A DNA stretch of 64,000 nucleotides from Solicola gregarius. GTDB taxonomy: Bacteria; Actinomycetota; Actinomycetes; Propionibacteriales; Nocardioidaceae. Both the position numbers and the translations under genes were made by a program. The stretch covers positions 1,488,001 through 1,552,000 of the forward strand of contig NZ_CP094970.1 in NCBI RefSeq assembly GCF_025790165.1. Reading direction: 5' to 3'. Below the pieces are notes generated by a model. The model had not been told where the DNA came from. It saw only the letters and a program-made list of their open reading frames with translations, and did no database searches. Shown here in pieces: positions 17,789 through 27,110 of the stretch. Within the stretch, counting starts at the first letter, position 1, and each line of letters starts with the position of its first letter.

Positions 17789-18679
17789 GTGAGCTCATCC
17801 GATATCTCGGTCGCCGACCATCTCGAACCCGACGACATCGCCGACGTCGACCGGCTGGTCGGCCGCGCGACGACCGCCGACGGCGTGGCCCCGTTGAACG
17901 AGCAGTCGCTGCTTCGGCTCCACGACCCGGAGGCGCGCGGCGTGCGACACGTACGCGCGACGTCCGGCGCCGAGCTGATCGGCTATGCGATCGGCGAGCT
18001 CGGGCCCGGTGACGAGCCACTGACCGTCGAGTGCGTCGTTGCCTCCGACCACCGTCGGCGGGGCGTCGGCGGACAGCTGGTAGCGGCGATGATCGCGGAG
18101 GCCGGCGGTCGACGGACGCTCGCCTGGGCTCATGGCGACCTGCCGGGCTCGGCGGAGCTCGCGACGTCGTCCGGGTTCGAGCGGATACGCATCCTGCTGC
18201 GAATGGAAGCGACCCTCGACGGTTCATTCGAGGCGCCGACCGCTCCCGACGGCGTCGTGTTCCGCACGTACCGTCCCGGCAGAGACGACGCGGCCTGGCT
18301 CGCCCTCAACGCAAGGGCTTTCGCGAACCATCCCGAGCAGGGCTCCATGACGCAGCGCGATCTCGACCAGCGCGTCGCGTCCGACTGGTTCGATTCCGAC
18401 GGCTTCTTCCTCGCCGAGCGCGACGGCGAGCTGATCGGGTTCCACTGGACGAAGGTGGCCGACGGAGTCGGCGAGGTGTACGTGGTCGGCGTCGATCCCG
18501 ATGCGCAGGGCCTCGGCCTCGGCTCGGCACTCACCCGGCTCGGCCTCGTACACCTGCAGGGGCGCGGCCTTCGTACCGTCGACCTCTACGTCGAGGGCGA
18601 CAACGAGCCCGCGCTCGCCGTCTATCGCCGGCTCGGGTTCGCCGAGGCCGCGCGCGACGTGATGTACGCACGTGGGTGA
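17789..18679 (+). CDS. mshD: Mycothiol synthase
   Basis: This 296-residue protein has two GNAT acetyltransferase domains and performs the last step of mycothiol synthesis, acetylating Cys-GlcN-Ins. The N-terminal GNAT core has the acetyl-CoA loop VVASDHRRRGVGGQL. The C-terminal, catalytically active domain contains FHWTKVADGVGEVYVVGVDP, QGLGLGSALTRLGL and YVEGDNEPALAVYRRLGF. Length and domain order match MshD, and the location downstream of a GlnR-like gene matches M. tuberculosis. GTG start. It ends 16 nt before a paired palindrome element. Confidence 0.93.
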   Translation: MSSSDISVADHLEPDDIADVDRLVGRATTADGVAPLNEQSLLRLHDPEARGVRHVRATSGAELIGYAIGELGPGDEPLTVECVVASDHRRRGVGGQLVAAMIAEAGGRRTLAWAHGDLPGSAELATSSGFERIRILLRMEATLDGSFEAPTAPDGVVFRTYRPGRDDAAWLALNARAFANHPEQGSMTQRDLDQRVASDWFDSDGFFLAERDGELIGFHWTKVADGVGEVYVVGVDPDAQGLGLGSALTRLGLVHLQGRGLRTVDLYVEGDNEPALAVYRRLGFAEAARDVMYARG

Positions 18680-18695
18680 GTCGCGTGCTGGTGGT

Positions 18696-18783
18696 TGCAG
18701 CGATACCAAGTTCACTTGGTGTCGCTGCACTTCCCCAGGCGTCGATGCCTAGTGTCGTGGGCTATACCAAGTGAACTTGGTAT
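18696..18783. repeat. Paired inverted palindromes, TACCAWG family, locus 2
   Basis: Hairpin one is TGCAGCGATACCAAG (18696-18710), loop TTCA, CTTGGTGTCGCTGCA (18715-18729), 15 bp with one G-T pair. Hairpin two is ATACCAAG (18764-18771), loop TGAA, CTTGGTAT (18776-18783). The second core is the reverse complement of the first. A small AGGC/GCCT stem lies between. The element fills the space between the convergent mshD and esterase stops and could terminate both. Confidence 0.8.
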
Positions 18784-18808
18784 CGCCGACCCGGCGCCCG
18801 GCGCAAAG

Positions 18809-19846
18809 TCAGCCGCCCAAGCCGCGGCGCAGAGCGGCGGCGGCCCGCGCCATCGCGGCGGGCGCGCTGCGGCCGACGGCGACCATGTTCGCGAACGAGT
18901 GGATCAGCCCGCGCTCGCAGACGTACTCGACCTCGACGCCGGCGTCGCGTAGCGCATCGGCGTACGCCTTGCCCTCGTCTCGCAGCGGGTCGAACCCGGC
19001 GGCGGCGAGGTACGTCGGCGCGAGCCCGTCGAGCTTTCCGTGCAGGGGCGAGAGTCGCGGGTCAGCGCGGTCCGCGAAGTCCTGGAGGTAGAGCTCCTCG
19101 GCCAGGTCCATGAACCGCCTGCTGAGGTAGAAGCCCTCGTCGTACGCGCGCCGGCTCGGCCTCTCGGTGACGAAGTCCGTCGCCGGATAGATCAGCAGCT
19201 GGAACGCCGGCCCGGCCGACCCCGCCCGCTGTTGCGCGACGACCGTCGCGAGGTTGCCGCCGGCGCTGTCGCCGCCGACCGCGATCCGCGACGGGTCGAC
19301 CCCGACGCCCTCGGCGTGCTCGGAGAGCCAGTCGTACGCCGCGAGCGCGTCATCGACGGCGGCCGGAAACGGCGCCTCCGGCGCGAGCCGGTAGTCGACC
19401 GCGATCACTCGTACGCCGGCCCGCTCGGCAAGGAATCTGCAGACCGCGTCATGGCTCTCCAGGTCGCCGTAGATCCAGCCACCGCCGTGGTAGAAGACGA
19501 GTGCCGGTCCGGCGGCCGTGACACCGCGCGGCGTGTAGAGGCGCAGCCGAAGCCGACCGCCCGGCCCATCGATGTCGCGGTCGGTGACGCTCCCGATCGG
19601 CAGGTGCCCACCGACCATGCGCGCTCCCGTCACGAGCGCCATGCGCGCCTCCGGGAGTGGGCGTTCCTCCGCCGGCGGTCCCTCGAGCCTCTCGAGCGAC
19701 AGGATCAGCTGCATCTCCGCGTCGAGCTCGACACCTTCACGCTCGATCGGGCGACCGGCGAGCAGTCGTACGACGGGCGGCGGCAGGGCGAGGAGTCCGC
19801 GCAGCGCGGCGCCCTTCACCTCGGTGACGATCCGAGAAAGCGACAT
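18809..19846 (-). CDS. Alpha/beta hydrolase (HSL-type esterase/lipase)
   Basis: This 345-residue esterase is of the hormone-sensitive-lipase group. HGGGW forms the oxyanion hole (about residues 127-131), GDSAGGN carries the nucleophilic Ser, DYRLAPEAPFPA is the usual block between them, and the catalytic His is in ERGLIHSFAN near the C-terminus, with DPLRDEG for the Asp. The ATG at 19846 gives MSLSRIVTE, a cytoplasmic start. It is divergent from ppk (66 nt). Carboxylesterase activity is the family function; the natural substrate is unknown. Confidence 0.9.
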   Translation of the reverse strand: MSLSRIVTEVKGAALRGLLALPPPVVRLLAGRPIEREGVELDAEMQLILSLERLEGPPAEERPLPEARMALVTGARMVGGHLPIGSVTDRDIDGPGGRLRLRLYTPRGVTAAGPALVFYHGGGWIYGDLESHDAVCRFLAERAGVRVIAVDYRLAPEAPFPAAVDDALAAYDWLSEHAEGVGVDPSRIAVGGDSAGGNLATVVAQQRAGSAGPAFQLLIYPATDFVTERPSRRAYDEGFYLSRRFMDLAEELYLQDFADRADPRLSPLHGKLDGLAPTYLAAAGFDPLRDEGKAYADALRDAGVEVEYVCERGLIHSFANMVAVGRSAPAAMARAAAALRRGLGG

Positions 19847-19912
19847 GACGCAGGAGAATAGCGGCCCGTCGAACTTTACCGAACGTTCACCCGCAGATGA
19901 CATCATCGGACC

Positions 19913-22114
19913 ATGCCCGACGACCTCGCCATCGAGTCCGCCGTTGTCGACACCACCGACGCACCCGTCGACACCGCGCCGGCCAGGGAGTCGTTCGATG
20001 TCGAGCCGCCGTACGACACCGCTGCGGGCGACCTGCCCGACGACAGGTTCCTCGACCGCGAGCTTTCCTGGTTGACGTTCAACGAACGCGTCCTCGAGCT
20101 TGCCGAAGATCCCGAGCAGCCGCTGCTCGACCGGGTCCGGTTCCTCTCCATCTTCGCCAGCAACCTCGACGAGTTCTTCATGGTGCGCGTGGCGGGCCTG
20201 AAGCGTCGCATCGCCGCCGGCGTCGCGGTACGCGCGGCCAGCGGACTCCGCCCGCGCGACGTACTCGAGTCCGGTCTACGTACGAGCCACGACCTGATGC
20301 TGAGGCAGGGCGAGCTGTTCCGCACCGAGATAGTGCCCGCACTCACCACGGCCGGAATCGAGCTGGTGCGCTGGGGCGACCTGACCGAGGCCGAGCGCAC
20401 GGACGCGAGCGTCGTCTACAGCGATCGCGTGTACCCCGTGCTCACGCCACTGGCCGTCGACCCCGCGCACCCGTTCCCGTACATCTCGGGACTGTCTCTC
20501 AACCTCGCGGTGGTGATCCGCAACCCCGAGACGGACAAGGAACACTTCGCCCGGGTCAAGGTGCCGCCGATCTTCTCCCGCTGGGTGGAGGTCGCGCCCG
20601 AGCGGTTCGTACCCCTCGAGGACGTCATCGCCGCACACCTCGACGTGCTGTTCCCGGGCATGGAGGTCGTCGCACACCACGCGTTCCGGGTCACCCGCAA
20701 CGAGGACCTCGAGGTCGAGGAGGACGACACCGAGAACCTCCTCAAGGCACTCGAGCAGGAGCTGCTCCGCCGCAAGTTCGGCCCGCCGGTACGCCTCGAG
20801 GTCGAAGACTCCATCGACCCGGAGATCCTCGACCTGCTCGTCAAGGAGCTCGGCGTCACCGACGCCGAGGTGTTCCGCCTCCCGGGTCCGCTCGACCTCC
20901 GCAGCCTGGTGGAGATCGCCGACCTCGACCGCTCGGAGCTGAAGTTCGAGCCGTACGTACCCGCCACGCATCCGGATCTCTCGGAGGTCGAGTCCGCGAG
21001 CCCCGTCAACATGTTCGCCGCCCTCGCGCGTCGCGACGTGCTCGTCCAGCACCCGTACGACTCGTTCGCGACGAGCGTCCAGCGGTTCATCGAGCAGGCC
21101 GCTGCCGATCCGCGCGTACTCGCCATCAAGCTGACCCTCTACCGGACGTCCGGCGACTCCCCCATCGTCGACGCGCTGATCGATGCCGCGCAGGCCGGCA
21201 AGCAGGTGCTCGTACTCGTCGAGATCAAGGCTCGCTTCGACGAACAGGCCAACATCGGCTGGGCGCGCAAGCTCGAGGAGGCCGGATGCCATGTCGTGTA
21301 CGGCCTGCTCGGACTCAAGACACACTGCAAGCTCGCGCTCGTCGTACGCGACGAGCCCTCCGGCCTGCAACGGTACGCACACATCGGCACCGGCAACTAC
21401 AACCCGAAGACCGCACGCGTCTACGAGGATCTCGGGCTGCTCACCGCAAACGCTGAGATCGCCGACGACCTCACCGACCTCTTCAACAACCTGTCGGGCT
21501 ACTCACGCAACACCGAGTACGCGCGGTTGCTGGTCGCTCCCAGCGGCGTACGCGACGGGCTGCTCGACCAGATCGGCTACGAGGTCGACCACCACCGCGC
21601 GGGCCGGCCCGCGTACATCCGGCTGAAGGTCAACGCGCTCGTCGACGAGACGACGATCGACGCACTGTTCGAGGCCTCACGCGCGGGAGTACCGATCGAC
21701 ATCGTCGCCCGGGGCATCTGCGCGCTGCGCCCGGGCGTGCCCGGGTTGTCGGAGACCATCCGCGTACGCAGCATCCTCGGCCGGTTCCTCGAGCACAGCC
21801 GGGTGTTCTGGTTCGCCGGCGGTGGTGACCCGCGGGCGTGGATCGGCTCTGCCGACCTGATGCATCGCAACCTCGACCGCCGGGTCGAGACGCTCGTTCG
21901 CATCCCCAGCGAGGAACACGTACGCGAGCTCGGCAGCCTGCTGGAGCTCGCGATGGCCGACCGGACCTCCGCATGGCATCTCGCGGCCGACGGCACGTGG
22001 GAGCGCCGGCACCTCGCAGCCGACGGCACGCCCCTCGACGACCTCCAGGAGATGCTGATCGCGCGCGCGAAGGGCCGCAAGGCCGACGCCGCGGCCGCGG
22101 CCCGGCGGGCTTGA
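19913..22114 (+). CDS. ppk1: Polyphosphate kinase 1
   Basis: This 733-residue enzyme makes polyphosphate from ATP reversibly through a phospho-histidine. The N-terminal domain has [19 protein letters not shown], the linker has [19 protein letters not shown], and the catalytic half has [21 protein letters not shown] and the phospho-His region [17 protein letters not shown], followed by [20 protein letters not shown]. Length and motif order match PPK1. A single PHO-box-like GTTCACCCGC lies 18 nt before the ATG. A hairpin and repeat tract begins 7 nt after the stop. Confidence 0.96.
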   Translation: MPDDLAIESAVVDTTDAPVDTAPARESFDVEPPYDTAAGDLPDDRFLDRELSWLTFNERVLELAEDPEQPLLDRVRFLSIFASNLDEFFMVRVAGLKRRIAAGVAVRAASGLRPRDVLESGLRTSHDLMLRQGELFRTEIVPALTTAGIELVRWGDLTEAERTDASVVYSDRVYPVLTPLAVDPAHPFPYISGLSLNLAVVIRNPETDKEHFARVKVPPIFSRWVEVAPERFVPLEDVIAAHLDVLFPGMEVVAHHAFRVTRNEDLEVEEDDTENLLKALEQELLRRKFGPPVRLEVEDSIDPEILDLLVKELGVTDAEVFRLPGPLDLRSLVEIADLDRSELKFEPYVPATHPDLSEVESASPVNMFAALARRDVLVQHPYDSFATSVQRFIEQAAADPRVLAIKLTLYRTSGDSPIVDALIDAAQAGKQVLVLVEIKARFDEQANIGWARKLEEAGCHVVYGLLGLKTHCKLALVVRDEPSGLQRYAHIGTGNYNPKTARVYEDLGLLTANAEIADDLTDLFNNLSGYSRNTEYARLLVAPSGVRDGLLDQIGYEVDHHRAGRPAYIRLKVNALVDETTIDALFEASRAGVPIDIVARGICALRPGVPGLSETIRVRSILGRFLEHSRVFWFAGGGDPRAWIGSADLMHRNLDRRVETLVRIPSEEHVRELGSLLELAMADRTSAWHLAADGTWERRHLAADGTPLDDLQEMLIARAKGRKADAAAAARRA

Positions 22115-22120
22115 CGCTGG

Positions 22121-22335
22121 GTTGCGACCGGTGCGTCCCCGGTCGCAACGCTTGGCGACCTGTGCGTCCCCGATCGCAACGCTTTGCGACCTGTGCGTCC
22201 CCGATCGCAACCTTTTGCGACCGGGGCGTCGTGGCTCGCTACCTAGTGGAGCTGGGCGTCCCCGATCGCAAACCGAAAGACGGCTGGGCGTCCCCGATCG
22301 CAAACCGAAAGAAGGCTGGGCGTCCCCGATCGCAA
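22121..22335. repeat. Short tandem/hairpin repeat tract between ppk1 and xthA
   Basis: Six copies of a 16-nt core GCGTCCCCGATCGCAA (first copy GGTCGC) start at 22133, 22164, 22195, 22256, 22288 and 22320, giving spacings of 31, 31, 61, 32 and 32. The first copy is part of an 11-bp perfect hairpin, GTTGCGACCGG (22121-22131) with CCGGTCGCAAC (22139-22149), placed like a ppk1 terminator. The last units share a CCGAAAGA spacer. It fills the gap between convergent genes. Confidence 0.85.
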
Positions 22336-22353
22336 ACGCCGCAATCCGCGCAG

Positions 22354-23148
22354 CTAGGCGGCGTAGTCGACGACCACCGGCGCGTGGTCGCTCCAACGCT
22401 GCGCGTACGTCGGTGCACGATCGACAACGACGGGGCCCGCGAGCGACGCCAGCTCGGGAGTCGCGAGCTGGTAGTCGATTCGCCAACCCGCGTCGTTGTC
22501 GAACGCCTTGCCACGGTACGACCACCACGTGTAAGGACCGTCAACCGCCCCGGCGAAGTCACGACCGACGTCGATCCAGCCCAGCTCGTCCCGGATGCGG
22601 TCGAGGTACGCACGCTCGGTGGGCAGGAAGCCGGACTTCTTCAGGTTTCCCTTCCAGTTCTTGATGTCGCGCTCCGTGTGGCCGATGTTCAGGTCGCCGA
22701 CCACGAGCGCGTAGTCGCAACGCTCGCGGAGCTCGCGCATCCGAACGAGCATCGCGTCGAGGAAGCGGTACTTCTCGTCCTGCAGCGGCGTACCGGGCTC
22801 GCCGGTGTGCACGTACGCCGAGGCAACCGCCAGGCGCTTGCCGCTCGGCAGCGCGATCTCGGACTCCACCCAGCGGCCGGAGTCGTCGAAATGCGCGTCG
22901 CCGACGCCGATCCGCGTCGTCGACGGACTCGTACGCGTGGCGACGAGCACCCCGGCGCGCCCCTGCGCCGCCGCCTCGGTGTGCGCTACCTGCCACTCGC
23001 CGCCGAGCAGGTCGCGTACGACGTCGTCGGGCGCGCGCACCTCCTGCATGGCGAGTACGTCGGGCCTCCACCGGGTGAGCCATTCACCCATGCCGCGACG
23101 ATATGCGGCACGGATTCCGTTGACGTTGACCGACGCGATGCGAACCAC
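22354..23148 (-). CDS. xthA: Exodeoxyribonuclease III
   Basis: This 264-residue enzyme is an AP endonuclease/3'-5' exonuclease of base excision repair. It starts VVRIASVNVNGIRAAYRRGM from a GTG, and shows MQEVRAPDD (metal-binding Glu), YVHTGEPGT, VVGDLNIGHTERDIKNW (catalytic Asp-Asn) and the terminal RWSDHAPVVVDY (catalytic Asp-His). All of the exonuclease-endonuclease-phosphatase fold motifs are present. It faces ppk1 across the repeat tract. A longer N-terminal reading frame exists but lacks family similarity. Confidence 0.93.
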   Translation of the reverse strand: MVRIASVNVNGIRAAYRRGMGEWLTRWRPDVLAMQEVRAPDDVVRDLLGGEWQVAHTEAAAQGRAGVLVATRTSPSTTRIGVGDAHFDDSGRWVESEIALPSGKRLAVASAYVHTGEPGTPLQDEKYRFLDAMLVRMRELRERCDYALVVGDLNIGHTERDIKNWKGNLKKSGFLPTERAYLDRIRDELGWIDVGRDFAGAVDGPYTWWSYRGKAFDNDAGWRIDYQLATPELASLAGPVVVDRAPTYAQRWSDHAPVVVDYAA

Positions 23149-23161
23149 GTACGCGATGGTG

Positions 23162-24253
23162 TCAGGCCGGATCACCCGTCCACACGCCGGTGTCGGAGAA
23201 CTTCTCGAGCACGGACGTGTACGGCGCGATGTCGATGCCGTGCTCGGCGAGCCAGCCGTCGTCGTAGTACGTGCCGGCGTACCGGTCGCCACCGTCGCAC
23301 AGCAGCGTGACGATGCTGCCTTGCCCACCGGCGGCTCGCATCGACGCGAGTACGCCGAGCACACCCCACATGTTGGTGCCCGTCGACGGGCCGACGGACC
23401 GCCCGGTCACGGTCGAGCACCAGCGCATGGCGGCGATCGACGCAGCATCGGGCACGCGCACCATGTCGTCGATGACGTCACCGACGAACGACGGCTCGAC
23501 CCGTGGCCGGCCGATGCCCTCGATCCGCGACGGCATACCGGTCGTCCAGTCGGAGGTGTCGTGGGTCCAGCCGTCGAGGAACGCGGAGTTCTCCGGGTCG
23601 ACCACGAGCACCCGGGTCGGCTGGCAGCGATACCGGATGTAGCGGCCGATCGTCGCCGACGTGCCGCCCGTGCCGGCGCCGACCACGATCCAGGTCGGTA
23701 CCGGGTGCGGCTCGTGGCTCAGCTGCTCGAAGATCGACTCCGCGATGTTGTTGTTGCCGCGCCAGTCGGTCGCCCGCTCGGCGTACGTGAACTGGTCCAT
23801 GTAGTGGCCGCCGCACTCCTCGGCGAGCCGGCGCGCCTCGTCGTACATCTCGGGGGGACGGTCGACGAGGTGGCAGCGTCCGCCGTGCCACTCGATCAGC
23901 TCGACCTTCGACGCGCTGGTCGACCTCGGCATCACCGCCACGAACGGCAGGCCGAGCAGCCGCGCGAAGTACGCCTCGCTGACGGCCGTCGATCCGCTCG
24001 ACGCCTCGATGATCGTCGTCTCGGGCCCGATCCAGCCGTTGCACAGCGCGTACAGGAACAGCGACCGGGCGAGGCGGTGCTTCAGGCTCCCGGTCGGGTG
24101 CACCGACTCGTCCTTGAGGTAGAGGTCGACGCCCGCGGGGCCCGGCAGCGGGAACCGATGCAGGTGGGTGTCGGCGCTGCGGTTGGCGTCGGCCTCGACG
24201 GCCCGTACCGCCCGATCGATCCAACGCCGGTCCTCAGTCGACGTCTTCGGCAC
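23162..24253 (-). CDS. PLP-dependent cysteine synthase-family protein (Cds1-like)
   Basis: This 363-residue fold-type II PLP enzyme has its Schiff-base Lys in [18 protein letters not shown]. Phosphate is bound by the [12 protein letters not shown] loop, and the [20 protein letters not shown] segment is typical. The overall pattern resembles M. tuberculosis Cds1 (Rv3684), a cysteine desulfhydrase that releases H2S, more than CysK or CysM. It is translated 13 nt before xthA, and its start is overlapped by the end of the DUF4229 gene. Desulfhydrase activity is inferred from similarity by eye. Confidence 0.82.
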   Translation of the reverse strand: MPKTSTEDRRWIDRAVRAVEADANRSADTHLHRFPLPGPAGVDLYLKDESVHPTGSLKHRLARSLFLYALCNGWIGPETTIIEASSGSTAVSEAYFARLLGLPFVAVMPRSTSASKVELIEWHGGRCHLVDRPPEMYDEARRLAEECGGHYMDQFTYAERATDWRGNNNIAESIFEQLSHEPHPVPTWIVVGAGTGGTSATIGRYIRYRCQPTRVLVVDPENSAFLDGWTHDTSDWTTGMPSRIEGIGRPRVEPSFVGDVIDDMVRVPDAASIAAMRWCSTVTGRSVGPSTGTNMWGVLGVLASMRAAGGQGSIVTLLCDGGDRYAGTYYDDGWLAEHGIDIAPYTSVLEKFSDTGVWTGDPA

Positions 24254-24500
24254 CGCGCGACTCCTCGAACCGCTGCGACATCCGCTCGGCGCGGTCCTGG
24301 ACGCGCGCGGCCAACCGCTCGCGGAGGCCGCGCAGCAGCACGATGCCCGCGGCCGCGGAGATGACGAGCGCGACGAGCATCGTCCACAAGACGTTGAGCG
24401 AGTTCCACTCCAGCCAGCTGAACCCGGCGAGCCACACGAGTCCGAACGCGGCCAGGAACAGGCCGAATCTCGCGAGCGTATAGGCGACGAATGGGTTCAC
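24234..24500 (-). CDS. DUF4229 small membrane protein
   Basis: This 88-residue protein has two hydrophobic segments (about residues 5-24 and 32-53) and a charged C-terminal tail with Arg/Glu-rich helix, matching DUF4229. I chose the GTG at 24500 because a -10-like TACCCT (24507-24512, minus) ends 6 nt before it, implying a leaderless start; an ATG eight codons upstream is possible. Its end overlaps the Cds1-like gene by 20 nt. Function unknown. Confidence 0.82.
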   Translation of the reverse strand: MNPFVAYTLARFGLFLAAFGLVWLAGFSWLEWNSLNVLWTMLVALVISAAAGIVLLRGLRERLAARVQDRAERMSQRFEESRGAEDVD

Positions 24501-24590
24501 GTCAAAAGGGTAGCCCCGCAGCACGTACGGCCGGTCGTCGGGCCGACAGCGCGTCGGCGGCGATCCGACGGCGACCGGCGCGGCAGCAGC

Positions 24591-25544
24591 TCAGCCGAGC
24601 ACACCGGCGAGCACGGCCGGGTCGACGTTGCCGCCGGAGACGATCGCAACCGTCGTACCCCCCGGCAGGTCGGCGCTCCGCTCGACGTACGCCGCCGCGG
24701 CGACGGCACCCGACGGCTCGGCGACGACGCGCGCGCGAGTGGCGATCTCGCGCATGGCCGCACGGATCGCGTCTTCACTCACGGTGACGACACCGTCGAC
24801 GTACTGCTCGATGTGCGCCCAGTTGAGATCGCCCACGCTCGCCCCGCGCAGGCCGTCGGCGACGGTACGCGCGGTCCGGTCGGTCGACCAGGACACCTTG
24901 CTGCCGGCCGCGAATCCCTCGGCGAGGTCGCCCGCCAGCTCCGGCTCGACCCCGATGACGCGCACATCGGGGCGCCGGGCCTTGACAGCGGCTGCGACTC
25001 CGGAGATCAGTCCCCCACCGCCGACCGGCACGAGCACGGTGGCGAGATCGGGCACCTGGTCGACGATCTCGAGCCCGACCGTGCCCTGACCCGCGATGAT
25101 CCGCAGGTCGTCGAACGGCGGGACGATCTCGGCGCCCGTACGCTCCGCGATCGCCGCGCACGTCGAGGCGCGCTCGTCGATCGGGACCATCACGATCTCC
25201 GCGCCCCATTGCCGGGTGGCGTCGACCTTCACCTGCGCGGCGCCTTCGGGCATCACCACGGTCGCGCGTACGCCGGCCGCGGTCGCCGCGAACGCCACGG
25301 CCTGACCGTGGTTGCCCGACGAGTGGGTGACGACACCGGCCGCACGCTGCTCGTCGGTGAGCCCGCCGATCGCGTTGCTGGCACCGCGGAGCTTGAACGC
25401 CCCCGTCGGTTGCAGGCACTCCGCCTTGACCCAGAGCGAGCCACGCCCGTCCTTGGCCGCGAGCGGCAGGACGGGCGTACGCAGGCAGGTGTCTGCCACG
25501 GCCTTGGTGGCCGTCTCGATTGCGTGAATGTCGACGAGCTCCAT
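24591..25544 (-). CDS. Threonine/serine dehydratase (PLP fold type II)
   Basis: This 317-residue enzyme deaminates threonine or serine to a 2-oxo acid. PLP Lys sits in LQPTGAFKLRGA. SSGNHGQAVAFAA is the substrate loop, VPVGGGGLISGVA binds the PLP phosphate, and the end has AEPSGAVAAAAYVE. There is no C-terminal regulatory (ACT) domain, so it resembles catabolic threonine ammonia-lyase or serine racemase-like enzymes more than biosynthetic IlvA. It is monocistronic on the minus strand. The exact reaction among threonine, serine and racemase activity cannot be fixed from motifs. Confidence 0.88.
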   Translation of the reverse strand: MELVDIHAIETATKAVADTCLRTPVLPLAAKDGRGSLWVKAECLQPTGAFKLRGASNAIGGLTDEQRAAGVVTHSSGNHGQAVAFAATAAGVRATVVMPEGAAQVKVDATRQWGAEIVMVPIDERASTCAAIAERTGAEIVPPFDDLRIIAGQGTVGLEIVDQVPDLATVLVPVGGGGLISGVAAAVKARRPDVRVIGVEPELAGDLAEGFAAGSKVSWSTDRTARTVADGLRGASVGDLNWAHIEQYVDGVVTVSEDAIRAAMREIATRARVVAEPSGAVAAAAYVERSADLPGGTTVAIVSGGNVDPAVLAGVLG

Positions 25545-25631
25545 GCCCACAGCCTGCCAGGCGAACCCAACGCGGCCGAATTGATACCCGTAGGTTAGGC
25601 GCAGGTTGCCCGGGCGGCATAGTCTGGAGGC

Positions 25632-25970
25632 GTGGGCAAGGCACTCCTCGTCATCTCGGTCCTGGTGTTGACGATCTACGCGTTCTACGACGTGCTCGCG
25701 ACGCCGAAGGGTGCCGCACGTCGGATGCCGAAGTGGGCGTGGGCAGTCCTTGCGTTCGTTCCCGTCATCGGCCCGATCCTGTGGCTCTGCTTCGGGCGCC
25801 CGCGGCGCCGCGCCATGCCACAGCGACGCCCCCGCGACAACGCCAGCGGGCCCGACGACGACCCGGACTTCCTGCGCGATTTGAACCGCAACCCCGAGGA
25901 CGTACTCGAGGAGTGGGAGAAGGAGTACCGCCGCAAGCGGCGCGCCCACGGCGAAGATCCCGAGCGGTAG
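25632..25970 (+). CDS. PLDc_N domain small membrane protein
   Basis: This 112-residue protein has two N-terminal membrane segments (residues 3-20 and 35-54) containing the phospholipase-D-nuclease N-terminal signature W-WAVLAFVPVIGPILWLCFGR. A charged cytoplasmic tail (DDDPDFLRDLNRNPEDVLEE) follows. No nuclease domain is attached. GTG start; a TAGTCT (25620-25625) six nt upstream suggests leaderless transcription, and GGAGG is too close to act as a normal ribosome site. Function unknown. Confidence 0.85.
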   Translation: MGKALLVISVLVLTIYAFYDVLATPKGAARRMPKWAWAVLAFVPVIGPILWLCFGRPRRRAMPQRRPRDNASGPDDDPDFLRDLNRNPEDVLEEWEKEYRRKRRAHGEDPER

Positions 25971-26111
25971 CCGGGGATGATAACGGCATTTCCCGCAGGT
26001 TGAGCAGACGCCGGCCACGGCGAAGGGGCAGGTAGCCACGGCCGAGATCGGAGCGCGTGCCACCCCTGAGCATCCGACCGCAACTCGATTCGGCGGCGGT
26101 CAACCCCGCTT

Positions 26112-27110
26112 CTACTTCGCGTACGAGTGCATCCCGTCGATGAACAGGTTGACGCCGACGTAGTTGAACATGAACGTCGCGAACGCGACCAGCGCGAGGA
26201 TCGCCGCCGCCTTGCCCTTCCACCCCGCGGTCGCCCGTGCGTGCAGGTAGCAGGCGTACGCAACCCAGGTGATGAAGGCCCAGACCTCCTTGGGATCCCA
26301 GCCCCAGGCACGCCCCCACGCGTGGTACGCCCAGATCGGCCCGGCGATGAGCGCGGCGAACGTGTAGAGGGGGAACGCGAAGGCGTGGATGCGGTACGAC
26401 AGGCGATCCATCTTCGCCGCGGTCGGCAGCCGCCAGATGTAGCCCTCGCGGTCGTCGATGTCGGGTGTCTTCGCCTCTGCCCGCGCCCGGACGAGATAGA
26501 GCACCGACAACGCGGCGCCGATCGCGAAGGCACCCGCCGAGATCATCGCGGCGATGACGTGGATGACGAGCCAGTACGAGTCGAGCGCGGGCACCAGCGG
26601 CCCGGCCGGGACGTACACCAGCATCGAGAGTCCGAGCACGATCACCGCGAAGGCGGTGACGATGCCGCCGAGCCAGTTCACATCGGCGAGCTTGACCATC
26701 ACGAGGAACATGCCGATGACGGCGGTGATGCCGACCATCGAGAACTCGTACATGTTGCCCCACGGCGCCCGGAACTCACCGCTCGCGAGGCTACGCGTGA
26801 CGACGCCGACCACCAGCAGCGCGAACGCCAGCACGGTGAGCGACAGCCCGATCCGCGCGGCCAACTCGCGCCGGTACTCGGCGTCGGCGGCCGAGGTGTC
26901 GTTCGTCGGAGCGACCGACGCGGTCGCACCGGAATCACCGGCCCCGGTCGTGACGAGGGCGCGCTGCGCGGCGCGGTCTCGGCGGCGGGCGCTCGTCACC
27001 TGCCGGGTGAACGCCCACTCCGCGATATACGCAAGGCAGGCGAGCGAGAGCACGACCGTCGCCGAGGCGACCGAGTAATTCGAGAAGTTGGCGTACTGCT
27101 CGAGGCTCAT
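26112..27110 (-). CDS. ccsB: Cytochrome c biogenesis protein CcsA/ResC (c-type heme export)
   Basis: This 332-residue integral membrane protein carries the heme-binding WWD-type motif WGRAWGWDPKEVWAFITW (about residues 268-285). The conserved membrane His residues of system II are in VIHVIAA and YRIHAFAFPL. With ResB it forms the heme export/ligation complex that attaches heme to apocytochromes outside the membrane. Its ATG overlaps the resB stop (ATGA). It is the last gene of a run starting at hemL. Actinobacterial records use ccsA, ccsB or resC for this protein. Confidence 0.93.
   Translation of the reverse strand: MSLEQYANFSNYSVASATVVLSLACLAYIAEWAFTRQVTSARRRDRAAQRALVTTGAGDSGATASVAPTNDTSAADAEYRRELAARIGLSLTVLAFALLVVGVVTRSLASGEFRAPWGNMYEFSMVGITAVIGMFLVMVKLADVNWLGGIVTAFAVIVLGLSMLVYVPAGPLVPALDSYWLVIHVIAAMISAGAFAIGAALSVLYLVRARAEAKTPDIDDREGYIWRLPTAAKMDRLSYRIHAFAFPLYTFAALIAGPIWAYHAWGRAWGWDPKEVWAFITWVAYACYLHARATAGWKGKAAAILALVAFATFMFNYVGVNLFIDGMHSYAK

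Noticed and set aside
22121-22335. CRISPR array
   Set aside because: The repeated core is only 16-18 nt, the spacers are 13-16 nt and partly repeated themselves, and no cas genes are present.
22122-22664. Proteins encoded across the ppk1-xthA repeat tract
   Set aside because: Open frames arise from the 31/32-nt repeat (not a stop-containing unit), have repeat-derived residues and no start context. Real genes end on either side.
25971-26111. Riboswitch or small gene between the PLDc_N protein and ccsB
   Set aside because: The 141-nt gap between convergent genes shows only weak GC-rich symmetry and no recognisable aptamer or ORF.
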